A DNA stretch of 33,813 nucleotides. Source: Phycisphaerales bacterium (GTDB lineage Bacteria; Planctomycetota; Phycisphaerae; Phycisphaerales; UBA1924). The notes below the pieces were generated by a model, which saw only the letters and a list, made by a program, of their open reading frames with translations, was not told where the DNA came from and searched no databases. The stretch is from contig JALHNL010000027.1 in assembly GCA_022843545.1 (NCBI GenBank), positions 1-33,813 of the forward strand, given 5' to 3'. Position 1 is the stretch's first letter; each line of letters opens with the position of its first letter. Shown here in pieces: positions 14,436-21,897 of this stretch. The position numbers were made by a program, and so were the translations under genes.

Positions 14436-15961
14436 GGCTTGCACTCCGCGGCGAGGCGGGACGACTCGGGGTGGAAGACCAGCGTCACCTCGCCGGCCTT
14501 GCCGTCGTACTCGACGGCCTTGATCAGCGAGCGGAGCAGTTCGGCGCGCTCGCGCGTGCTGAGCTGGTCCCACAGCGGCTGGAACTCCGCGAACGCTGCA
14601 TCGACCTGGTCACGCCGGAGCTCGTTCTTCGCGGCGTCGGCGAGTTCCTCCTCGATCTCGCGGATCTGCTCGCCGATCGGACGCGAGCGCTCCGCCACCT
14701 CCGCGAGTCGGTCGGCATCGCTGGAGGCCCCGGCGCGGCGCTCGTCGCTGGCCAGCCAGCGAAGCTCCCGCTGAAGCGTGGCGCGGCGGTCCTCGAGCTG
14801 CGCCGTGAGCTCACGCGTGTGGGCCCGGGCTCGTTCGAGGATCACGCCCACCAGTTCCCGGTCGCGACCGAGCGCCCGCAGCCGCTCGACCACGAACGAC
14901 TCGAGCGGCTCGGCGGGGATCGACTTGGACGGGCAGGTGTGGTAGCCCCGGCTCTGGGCCGCGTGGCAGGCGTAGTAGCGGTACGTGCGCTTGCCCGCCT
15001 TGGTCGTGAAGGTGTGCGACATGGGCTTGTCGCAGTTGCGGCACCGCACCAAGCCTTTGAGCAGCCCGTGGTGGGTGTTGCGGACATCGCTCCCCTTATC
15101 GCGCCCGTTGGCCTCCAGGATCGTTGCCGCCCGCTTCCACAGCGTCGGTTCGATGATCCCCTCGTGCTCGCCCTCAAACAACTGGTCGTGGTGCTGCACC
15201 TTGCCGAGGTAGGAGACGTTGGTCAGGATGCGGTGGACATAGGGGTTGGTCAGCGGCAGGCCGCCGACTTTGGTCCCGTCCTTCTGGGTCCAGCTCTTGG
15301 TCGTCCACCCGCGCTTGAGCGCCTCCTCGGTCGTCGCGCGGACCGAACGCGTCTCGATGTAGATCGCGAAAAGCTCCCGCACCCGGAAGGCCTCGTCGCG
15401 GTTGACGATGAGCTTCCCGCCCACCACGTCGTACCCGAGGATGGGCTTGCCGCCGAACCACTTGCCTTTGCGACGAGTGGCCGCGATCTTGTCGCGGGTG
15501 CGCTCCGAGATGATCTCGCGCTCAAACTGGGCGAACGACAGCAGGATGTTCAGCGTCAGGCGCCCCATCGAGTGGGTGGTGTTGAACTGCTGGGTGACGC
15601 TGACGAACGAGACCTTCTTGCGGTCGAAGACCTCCATGATCCGGGCGAAGTCCAGCAGCGAGCGGCTCAGGCGGTCGACCTTGTAGACAACCACGCAGTC
15701 GACCTTGCCGGCGTCGATGTCGGCCATGAGCTGCTTCAGGCCCGGCCGCTCCATGTTGCCGCCGGTGTACCCGCCGTCGTCGTAGCGGTCGGGCAGGCAC
15801 ACCCACCCTTCGGACCGCTGGCTGCTGACGTAGAGCTCGCCACTCTCGCGCTGGGCGTCCAGGGAGTTGAACTCCTGCTCGAGGCCCTCCTCGCTGCTCT
15901 TGCGGGTGTATATCGCGCAGCGGATCAGCCCGGGTGTCTTCGAGGTCGCGGCCCCGTTCAT
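14432..15961 (-). CDS. Large serine recombinase (integrase), 509 aa
   Basis: A site-specific recombinase of the large serine (resolvase/invertase) family that integrates and excises mobile DNA. The catalytic domain begins IRCAIYTRKSSEEG, with the nucleophile most likely S22, followed by YDDGGYTGGNMERPGL, VVVYKVDRLSRSL and SFAQFEREIISERTRDKI. The recombinase domain (GKPILGYDVVGGKLIVN..., about 170-270) and a zinc ribbon (CRNC near 300, ACHAAQSRGYHTC) follow, then a coiled-coil region (about 370-450). All expected blocks are present, so it is probably active. The start ATG 15961 overlaps the DUF2924 stop as ATGA. This is the mobility gene of the island. Att sites cannot be read from this window. 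Confidence 0.95.
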   Translation of the reverse strand: MNGAATSKTPGLIRCAIYTRKSSEEGLEQEFNSLDAQRESGELYVSSQRSEGWVCLPDRYDDGGYTGGNMERPGLKQLMADIDAGKVDCVVVYKVDRLSRSLLDFARIMEVFDRKKVSFVSVTQQFNTTHSMGRLTLNILLSFAQFEREIISERTRDKIAATRRKGKWFGGKPILGYDVVGGKLIVNRDEAFRVRELFAIYIETRSVRATTEEALKRGWTTKSWTQKDGTKVGGLPLTNPYVHRILTNVSYLGKVQHHDQLFEGEHEGIIEPTLWKRAATILEANGRDKGSDVRNTHHGLLKGLVRCRNCDKPMSHTFTTKAGKRTYRYYACHAAQSRGYHTCPSKSIPAEPLESFVVERLRALGRDRELVGVILERARAHTRELTAQLEDRRATLQRELRWLASDERRAGASSDADRLAEVAERSRPIGEQIREIEEELADAAKNELRRDQVDAAFAEFQPLWDQLSTRERAELLRSLIKAVEYDGKAGEVTLVFHPESSRLAAECKP

Positions 15962-16509
15962 GATGCGGCCTCCGCCCCAACCTCAGTCGACGCCCGTTCC
16001 TTCGAGGCGATCTTCATCGCGTCGGCGAAGAACTTCGCGCCGTTCCAGTGGCTGCCGGTGATTGCGTTGGCCACCGCCGACAGCGAGCGGTAGACCTTGC
16101 CCTCGCACTCAAAGCCCTTGGGCAGCACGATCACGCTGTACGCCTTGCCCTTGTACGTTCGCCACAGCGTCGACCCCGGCAGCGGCACGTCGCTGGCCCG
16201 CGAGACGCGGAGCGAGGCGATTGCATGATTGGGGGACGGCGCGTCGCTGATCGTGGTGGGTCGCGGAGCCCCGACCGGGGCCTGCAGCCGCAGATCTGCG
16301 TCGTCGGCCAACTCCGCCGCCCGCTGGCGGGCACGCTCCGAGAGGTCGCCCTCCGCGTCGGCCTGGAGCCGCCACGCGATCCGCTTGATCAGGTACGGGC
16401 GGTTGTTGCAGCGCGTGGGCTCGCCGAAGAGCTCGGCGTATCTGGCCTTGAGCTGCGGAGTCTTGAGCGTTCCGAGCCGCTTCAGTTCTGCATGGATGTT
16501 CAGCGCCAT
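15958..16509 (-). CDS. DUF2924 domain protein, 183 aa
   Basis: DUF2924 proteins are found almost always next to serine recombinases in mobile elements; their function is unknown. The family pattern is clear: LGTLKTPQLKARYAELFGEPTRCNNRPYLIKRIAWRLQ in the first 55 residues, then GSTLWRTYKGKAYSVIVLPKGFECEGKVYRSLSAVANAITGSHWNGAKFF. The second part resembles a small DNA- or protein-binding fold. ATG 16509 has AGGAGA about 7 nt upstream. Its stop overlaps the recombinase start as ATGA, and its start lies within the end of the preceding small gene, so the cassette is one coupled unit. It probably assists or regulates recombination. Confidence 0.9.
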   Translation of the reverse strand: MALNIHAELKRLGTLKTPQLKARYAELFGEPTRCNNRPYLIKRIAWRLQADAEGDLSERARQRAAELADDADLRLQAPVGAPRPTTISDAPSPNHAIASLRVSRASDVPLPGSTLWRTYKGKAYSVIVLPKGFECEGKVYRSLSAVANAITGSHWNGAKFFADAMKIASKERASTEVGAEAAS

Positions 16510-16778
16510 GAAAGTTCTCCTGCCCGCTCGGCCTCGACATGGCCCGCGGCCGTGTCGGAATCGAGTGGGAGCGGACGATCAGGGCGATCATCTTCCGCAG
16601 GGTCAAGTCGAGAACTCTCGGGTTTTCGATGCTCCGCCGGCGCGATGCTGGCGGCCCGAGTGGCGCGGACGCCAGCCCGAATCCGCTCCCGGTGCCAGCG
16701 GTGCACAGCGGCGGCGAGCGTGGCGATGACGACCTCCCGCCGCTGGGCGGCGGAGTTCAGAGGGTCCTGCTGGGACAC
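16500..16778 (-). CDS. Small leader protein of the recombinase cassette, 92 aa
   Basis: I do not recognise a family. GTG 16778 is preceded by AAGGAG at about 8 nt. The first half is helical and basic (SAAQRREVVIATLAAAVHRWHRERIRAGV); the second half is acidic and proline-rich. Its stop overlaps the DUF2924 start by 10 nt. Leader element copy B lies directly upstream, which supports the start choice and suggests that this is the first gene of the integration operon. Confidence 0.65.
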   Translation of the reverse strand: MSQQDPLNSAAQRREVVIATLAAAVHRWHRERIRAGVRATRAASIAPAEHRKPESSRLDPAEDDRPDRPLPLDSDTAAGHVEAERAGELSWR

Positions 16779-16791
16779 GAACGGCTCCTTC

Positions 16792-16836
16792 GCGGGTCAA
16801 CAGCAACCCGCCAAAGAGCAACTAACCCGTTCGCGG
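16792..16836 (-). promoter_or_regulatory. Leader element copy B: conserved block plus hairpin
   Basis: The second copy of the element found at 8687-8727. The block at 16836-16808 matches copy A at 26 of 28 positions with one inserted base. The hairpin at 16811-16792 has stem GCGGGT/ACCCGC in place of GCGGAA/TTCCGC: two base pairs changed on both sides. As in copy A, the hairpin ends 13 nt before the start codon. Confidence 0.7.
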
Positions 16837-16890
16837 ACAGAATCCCGAAAGGAATCGGGCTGTGTCGAGCAGATCAGAATGGCTGAGCCC

Positions 16891-17514
16891 TCAGAGCGAA
16901 GGCTTGTCACAGGACCGCTTCGCTGCCATCGGGTCCAGTCGCTGCAGCAGCCCCAATTCAGGAAATCCGCTCACAATCTGTGTGCCGTTGTCCGTGATGA
17001 TCACTTCCGATGACGGGTACACGTCGCCACTGAGTTCAAGTCCAGCGTGCCTGTCCGACAACAGGTGTACCCGCTGATTGCTCGACCCTCTCCACAGCAA
17101 CCCATCGGTCTTGAGTTCTTTCACGAATCGGCCTGTCACGAGGACATCGAGACAGGCCAGTAGCCTCACTTGCTCAGCACTTGTGAGCTCTTCAATCTCA
17201 TAGCCCGTAAACGCCATGAGCGATAGATTCTGCCGCAGAAGCTGCTCAGCCAATAATGCGAGCGAAGCAGCCTGGGCAAAGGGCTCGCCGCCCGTGAACG
17301 TCACGCCGTCAATCGGCTGGCACCCGACGATCAGTGCGACAAGCTCACTCACTCCCATGATGCGTCGTGGCGACAACGACCATGTATCCGGGTTCCAGCA
17401 GCCCGGACAGTGAAGCGGGCACCCTTGGACCCAAAGGACGAAGCGATCGCCGGGCCCATTCACACTGCTCCGTGACAACCATCTGGCGACATTAATGATG
17501 GGCTCGGTTTCCAT
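16891..17514 (-). CDS. NrdG-like radical-SAM activating protein, 207 aa
   Basis: A short radical-SAM protein resembling the activase of anaerobic ribonucleotide reductase (4Fe-4S single-cluster type). CPLHCPGC at 32-39 is the CxxxCxxC cluster motif, followed by GVTFTGGEPFAQA, the SAM-binding GGEP. The length fits the minimal activase form. No glycyl-radical enzyme lies in the window, so its substrate is probably not NrdD. In this operon it may modify one of the partner proteins or a small molecule. The start ATG 17514 overlaps the DUF1257 stop as TGATG. It is the last gene of the seven-gene operon and ends 112 bases before the integration cassette. Confidence 0.88.
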   Translation of the reverse strand: METEPIINVARWLSRSSVNGPGDRFVLWVQGCPLHCPGCWNPDTWSLSPRRIMGVSELVALIVGCQPIDGVTFTGGEPFAQAASLALLAEQLLRQNLSLMAFTGYEIEELTSAEQVRLLACLDVLVTGRFVKELKTDGLLWRGSSNQRVHLLSDRHAGLELSGDVYPSSEVIITDNGTQIVSGFPELGLLQRLDPMAAKRSCDKPSL

Positions 17515-18008
17515 CAGTAGACCCGCTTTGAGAGCACCAGTCTGATGCGTCCCTGCTCGACACGCTCCTCGATCCGATAGCCGCTGCTCTTGGCCTTCTC
17601 GATCACCGCCTGCCGTGTGGCCTCGACGAGTCGACGACGCTCCTCCTCGGCCGCAAGGCGTTGTTCCTCAGCCATTCGGCGGCTCTTCTCACCCTGATGA
17701 ACCTCGTAGCGACTGCTCAGGCGTCCCAGCCACGCTGAACCGAACCGAGACTGGTCGTACCCGCTCACGATCAGGCGAAAGCCGGTCGGTGTCCGAACGA
17801 ATCCGACATCGTTTGACGCGCTGCCGATGTGTTGGCGGCGGATGATGATGTGGGCATGCTGCTCTCGTGCAGCTCCCTCGTAGCCAACCAGTGCCACCGC
17901 CTGTTGATGCACCTCCACCATAGAACGTGCAACGCCAAGGTCAGCCAGCGCATCTAGAAGGCAATCGGTATCGGTCATTGGAGTGGCGAGTTGCAGGTAC
18001 GCGCTCAT
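17514..18008 (-). CDS. DUF1257 (Ycf35-like) protein, 164 aa
   Basis: DUF1257 proteins include Ycf35 of red-algal plastids and cyanobacteria, a conserved family without a proven function. Visible are the N-terminal MTDTDCLLDALADLGVAR block, EQHAHIIIRRQHIGSASNDVGFVRTPTGFRLIVSGYD in the middle, and a charged helical segment (about 107-140) before IEERVEQGRIRLVLSKRVY. The start ATG 18008 overlaps the DUF2997 stop as ATGA. It lies beside a DUF2997 gene, a radical-SAM gene and a Ycf46 gene. The Ycf46/Ycf35 pairing suggests they act together. The function is unknown. Confidence 0.82.
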   Translation of the reverse strand: MSAYLQLATPMTDTDCLLDALADLGVARSMVEVHQQAVALVGYEGAAREQHAHIIIRRQHIGSASNDVGFVRTPTGFRLIVSGYDQSRFGSAWLGRLSSRYEVHQGEKSRRMAEEQRLAAEEERRRLVEATRQAVIEKAKSSGYRIEERVEQGRIRLVLSKRVY

Positions 18009-18220
18009 GGCCGCCCTCCGCTCTTCAGGTTGGCCTGGTTGGATGTCGACGCACTGGTCGGCCGATCCGCTTGCTTCCGATCGACGCTCACCCAGACACC
18101 AGGGCAATCGGCCAGGATCTTCTCAAGGTCCTTGATACACGCGTCACCAGCAAATCCATGTGCGTCGGCCTTGATCCGGCCGTGCTCGTCGATCTCGATT
18201 TCGATCCGCTGTTCTCGCAT
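18005..18220 (-). CDS. DUF2997 small protein, 71 aa
   Basis: The first 45 residues (QRIEIEIDEHGRIKADAHGFAGDACIKDLEKIL) match the DUF2997 pattern: a beta-hairpin, then a G-F-x-G-x-x-C turn and a helix. These proteins usually sit next to DUF1257 genes. The C-terminal 25 residues look disordered. ATG 18220 begins 3 nt after the upstream stop, with AGAGGTG as ribosome site. C28 is the single cysteine of the conserved turn and could be a target of modification by the radical-SAM partner; that is speculation. Confidence 0.85.
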   Translation of the reverse strand: MREQRIEIEIDEHGRIKADAHGFAGDACIKDLEKILADCPGVWVSVDRKQADRPTSASTSNQANLKSGGRP

Positions 18221-18223
18221 GGG

Positions 18224-20230
18224 TCACCTCTTTCGAGCCACGAGACGTGCGTTGAGCCGTGCTGCCTCGGCACGGGCCGGATCGAGTTGCTCCCAAACGT
18301 CGACCGCCAGGAAGCGGTCCGACCCTGCTTCCAGTAGTTCGCCAACCGCGGGCAAGGCCTCCGCTGGAAGCCGGTGCCCGGGCAACTCCCTGACGGGTGC
18401 GGGAACAAATCCCTTGCCGCTTTTGCCCTTGGCATCATTGCTCTGCTTCAGTTTCAGACTGAAGGGCCGTTTCAGTGCCTGCTCCGGCTCACTCCGGCTG
18501 CCGTTGAGGCGTGCGATCTCGCTGCTGACGGACTTCAGTTCATCGTTGAGCTTCCGCTGCCGAGCCTTCCAATCCGACTCACTTTCCTCCTTGCCGTGAC
18601 CCCCCTTGATCTCTTCTTCAAGGGCGGCTTTGCGTTCCTTGGCAGCAGCGACACTGGCATCAATCACGCCGAGTCGCCGCCTGTGCTCAGCCTGCTCCTT
18701 CTCCCACTGCTCGCGTTGCTGCTGTTCGTCGGCCTTGGCGATATCGCTATCCACGCCACGGACATACTCCTGCACCGCCGTTTCGAGCGCATCCAGACGC
18801 GCTACTGCGCCGCGAGCGGCGTCTACCGATCTGCCGGCGAGTTTCAGGGGTACGAGCGACTCATGCTCTGCCATCAACTCGCGACGCTTTCGGTCAAGGC
18901 CAAGTACGCCCTCGAACCAGCGCCCAAGTGAGGACCTCGCCAGATCGCTGCGTTCGCCAGCGGACCTAAGCAGTTCGCCGCAGGACTTGACTCGCAAGGC
19001 AACGGACTTCTCCGCTTCATCCCACTGCTGGTAGAGGCCGCTGCGAACCGCCTTCGTTGGAGGTGATGGCGGAACATTCGTCCAGGCGAAGACGGCCTTG
19101 CGGACAAGCGCAGGTGCGTCCGGCCACTGTGCCGGCTCCTTGTTCGACACCTCTTCCAGTGTCTCGCAGGGAACCTCACCTGCGTTGATCTCTTCTTCCT
19201 CGATACATGGCTTGGCTCCAGCAGCGCCTGGAAGCCATACCGCTCCCGACAGCGTGCGCAGAGATGCCTCCCGGCGGAAGACTGCTGTTGGTGTGGCTTG
19301 GACTAGCGCATCGTGGAGCGGCCGCGCTTGGGACGGATTCAGTCTGACACGGAGGAGGAACTCGGCGATTGGCCATTCGATCACGCCTTCCGTTGGCGTG
19401 ACCCACATGTCCGGCAGCTGAACCCCGAGGCTGACCACTTCCGACCCGGCCGCTACAAGGTTCGCCAACGCTGCATGTCCTTCGCCCGATGCCAGAGTCA
19501 CGAGGCGTCGAGCCCGCTTCGGGAGGCCGGCGCTTCCACCCCGTACACAAACCGCGTCATTCGGAACAACTTCAGAATCCACTGGCCGGCGAAGCAAACG
19601 CACCGGACCGTCCGTGGGAGGGACGACATCTACTGGTCGGTCTTGGGGCGGCCCGAACGTCAACGCCTGTGACTTTGGCTCTGTCCATGCCTCATCCACA
19701 GCATGATGCCAGAACCAGTGAAGAGCAACGCGGACGAGCCCCGCGCTCTGAGCCTCGTCCAGTTCGACGATCCATTGAGGTGCTCCGGTCAGAATGGCTC
19801 CGCCGCAGAGCACGGCGCGCCGGGTTGCGAAGTTCACCACCGCTGGAAGCAGCGGCAGCGACGTACGGCGTGCGAGCAGGAAGGACGACGCCCTCTCTCG
19901 CAGACCCGGATCTCGCTGTCCCGTCCCAAAGCCCAAGGAGCCCAGCACATACACCCGACGATCACCAACTGCGGCATCGAGCATGGCACGCGTGAGCGCA
20001 CCGGGTCCTGCGTCCGACAGTACAAACATGGACGGCTGACTGGCATCGCCAACTACACGGCGGACGAGGTCGCTGGCCTGAGCACTCACGGGGTCGATCC
20101 AAGGACCGTTGAGAGCAAAGCGCCCTGCGGCCTCCGGGAAGCACTCCCATGCCATGGGCAGACGCGCGTCGGAACGGTCAATCGCCTTGCTGCGCGGGTA
20201 CGGCGCGATGGGGCCGCGTAGCGTGCTCAT
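18224..20230 (-). CDS. Unknown coiled-coil protein of the seven-gene operon, 668 aa
   Basis: I do not recognise a family. The start ATG 20230 overlaps the preceding stop as ATGA; an upstream in-frame start would add 8 residues. The N-terminal third is alpha/beta (SMFVLSDAGPGALTRAML; DRRVYVLGSLGFGTG; RRAVLCGGAILTG), perhaps a degraded phospholipase D-like or Rossmann-like domain, but no HxK motif is visible. Residues about 340-430 are helical. From about 440 to 590 the sequence is a long charged coiled coil (ETAVQEYVRGVDSDIAKADEQQ...; SVSSEIARLNGSRSEPEQAL), and the C-terminus is a small globular piece. Coiled coils of this type often act as sensors or scaffolds in defence systems. Confidence 0.85.
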   Translation of the reverse strand: MSTLRGPIAPYPRSKAIDRSDARLPMAWECFPEAAGRFALNGPWIDPVSAQASDLVRRVVGDASQPSMFVLSDAGPGALTRAMLDAAVGDRRVYVLGSLGFGTGQRDPGLRERASSFLLARRTSLPLLPAVVNFATRRAVLCGGAILTGAPQWIVELDEAQSAGLVRVALHWFWHHAVDEAWTEPKSQALTFGPPQDRPVDVVPPTDGPVRLLRRPVDSEVVPNDAVCVRGGSAGLPKRARRLVTLASGEGHAALANLVAAGSEVVSLGVQLPDMWVTPTEGVIEWPIAEFLLRVRLNPSQARPLHDALVQATPTAVFRREASLRTLSGAVWLPGAAGAKPCIEEEEINAGEVPCETLEEVSNKEPAQWPDAPALVRKAVFAWTNVPPSPPTKAVRSGLYQQWDEAEKSVALRVKSCGELLRSAGERSDLARSSLGRWFEGVLGLDRKRRELMAEHESLVPLKLAGRSVDAARGAVARLDALETAVQEYVRGVDSDIAKADEQQQREQWEKEQAEHRRRLGVIDASVAAAKERKAALEEEIKGGHGKEESESDWKARQRKLNDELKSVSSEIARLNGSRSEPEQALKRPFSLKLKQSNDAKGKSGKGFVPAPVRELPGHRLPAEALPAVGELLEAGSDRFLAVDVWEQLDPARAEAARLNARLVARKR

Positions 20231-21897
20231 ACGGGCTTCCCTCCATCGAACCACTTAACGAGATATGGGTAGTACAACTCTGGTGGTGCGACCGGCGTGC
20301 ATGCCAGATCACGCCACTTGAGCGGCGTGTCCGGTCCTGCGGTCTTGCCGGGTATAGGTCGCGCGTCAAGCGGGCTGTTGGACATCTGCCACGCGAGACG
20401 GATATCGCCCGCATCGAGCAGAAGGAACCGGTCGTGCGGTTGCTCGGACCTGATGCGTCCGAACGCCTGCTCATACCACGCAGGCGACTCGCCAACTGCC
20501 TGCTGAATTCTCGCAGACTGCTTCGGGTCCTCCGCATCCCGATCCGTTAGCACGAGGAGCCGCGCGCTCGCGTGTTGCTGACAAAGAGCGTCACGCAGAA
20601 TCTTGAGACATGCCAGGTTTCCGTCGCCTCGTACGAAGCGATCGCAGAGGAGCATGCGCCGCGGACGGACGTTGCCGAGCAATCGAGACAGCAACTCCTG
20701 CATCGAGAGATTGGAGTTCCGGACAATCCGGACGCTCGCAGGTGATAATTGTGCAGAGGGAGCCACCTTCGTGGCTGGTGCGGTCTCCGCCCTGGGTTCG
20801 CAGGTCAGATCTAGCCCTGCCGCAACCCGCCAGAATACAGGACGCTCGTTCCTCGCCTCCTTAAGAATCTCCTCGGGCTCCGGTGCCGCGGTCATCGCCT
20901 CGAGCGGCGTGCCTTCGGTGACGGCAACGTAGTCCGCGTTCAGAGCATCGACCGATCGATAGCCCGGCTCGGCGAGTCGCCGACGGAGTCGCCAGAGCAT
21001 CCATCGACGAGCGTCATCCGGCGTCGCGGGACCGACGGGCACATCGGTCATGCGCACATCCGCGTACACCTCCCCATCAGGACCTTCAACTTCGTCGATC
21101 TGAAGAGACGTCCGAAACGTCTGGCGAACGGCTTCATCCAGTGTGTCCTTGAACGCGACGTCCAGACGGCGATGCTGATGATTCCAGCGACCCGCCGATT
21201 GGTTGACTCCACGCATCCACCGGTCGGCGAGCGTGCGCAGATCGCACGGGCGATCGGTGGGCGTGGAGCGGATCGGCCCCGGATTGCCTTCGCGGCCGCC
21301 TGCGATGCTCCCGGCAAGCTCCCACTTGCTGACGCCGGCATGAAAGTCGACGACCCATCGAAACTCGCACGTGGACTGGTGTTGGGGATCCGTGTATCCA
21401 AGCGGCTCCGAGTTACCACCCGGCAGATCTCGAACCTCAAACCGCTTGCCGGTGATGACCGACCGCCACGCCTGCTTTCGGTCGATCTCCATTGGCAATG
21501 GTGCAGGCGTTCCTTCATCACTCCGGTCGATCCGGACTCGTTCCCAGTGGAGGACTCGGCCCCCAAGCACAGCGTGCTCCACGCCCCACATCGCGTAAAC
21601 ACCCTGCTCCAGCAGGGGCGCTTCACCTTCTTCGCTCGCCGCTTGCTCGCCGGCGTCGGTGAGCCCGCCACGGCCGTCACAAAGTCCGATCTCACGGCAC
21701 CAGTCGATGATGTTCCTGATGGCTACATCCGACGCCTCCGGCAGGACGCTACGCACCGCCTCCGGTGTGACGACCCCACCCGTCTTCAGCGCCGCCCGGC
21801 AAAGAGCCTGCATCTCTGGTCGTTTGACGTACACCGCCATCTCTGCAAACGCAGCGAATCGATGCACTTCCAAAGGCTGAACAACTTCACACCTCAC
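20227..21897 (-). CDS. Winged-helix and HDRF-motif protein of the seven-gene operon, 556 aa
   Basis: I do not recognise the whole family. A GTG start at 21897 overlaps the helicase stop as GTGA. The N-terminal 80 residues look like a winged helix (VKRPEMQALCRAALKTGGVVTPEAVRSVLPEASDVAIRNIIDWCREIGL). A middle beta-rich region follows, then WRLRRRLAEPGYRSVDALNADYVAV. From about 385 a Rossmann-like part appears (SASVRIV-type strand, RPRRMLLCDRFVRGDGNLACL, ARLLVLTDRDAED). Near the C-terminus HDRFLLLD at 488-495 followed by WQMSNSPLD resembles the half-site of phospholipase D-like effectors, where HDRF is followed by a G/N-S-x-x-D turn. A nuclease role is plausible but unproven. Confidence 0.85.
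   Translation of the reverse strand: MRCEVVQPLEVHRFAAFAEMAVYVKRPEMQALCRAALKTGGVVTPEAVRSVLPEASDVAIRNIIDWCREIGLCDGRGGLTDAGEQAASEEGEAPLLEQGVYAMWGVEHAVLGGRVLHWERVRIDRSDEGTPAPLPMEIDRKQAWRSVITGKRFEVRDLPGGNSEPLGYTDPQHQSTCEFRWVVDFHAGVSKWELAGSIAGGREGNPGPIRSTPTDRPCDLRTLADRWMRGVNQSAGRWNHQHRRLDVAFKDTLDEAVRQTFRTSLQIDEVEGPDGEVYADVRMTDVPVGPATPDDARRWMLWRLRRRLAEPGYRSVDALNADYVAVTEGTPLEAMTAAPEPEEILKEARNERPVFWRVAAGLDLTCEPRAETAPATKVAPSAQLSPASVRIVRNSNLSMQELLSRLLGNVRPRRMLLCDRFVRGDGNLACLKILRDALCQQHASARLLVLTDRDAEDPKQSARIQQAVGESPAWYEQAFGRIRSEQPHDRFLLLDAGDIRLAWQMSNSPLDARPIPGKTAGPDTPLKWRDLACTPVAPPELYYPYLVKWFDGGKPV

Noticed and set aside
18224..20230. Phospholipase D domain in the 668-aa coiled-coil protein
   Set aside because: The N-terminal strands are suggestive but there is no HxK(x)4D copy, so I left it as unknown.
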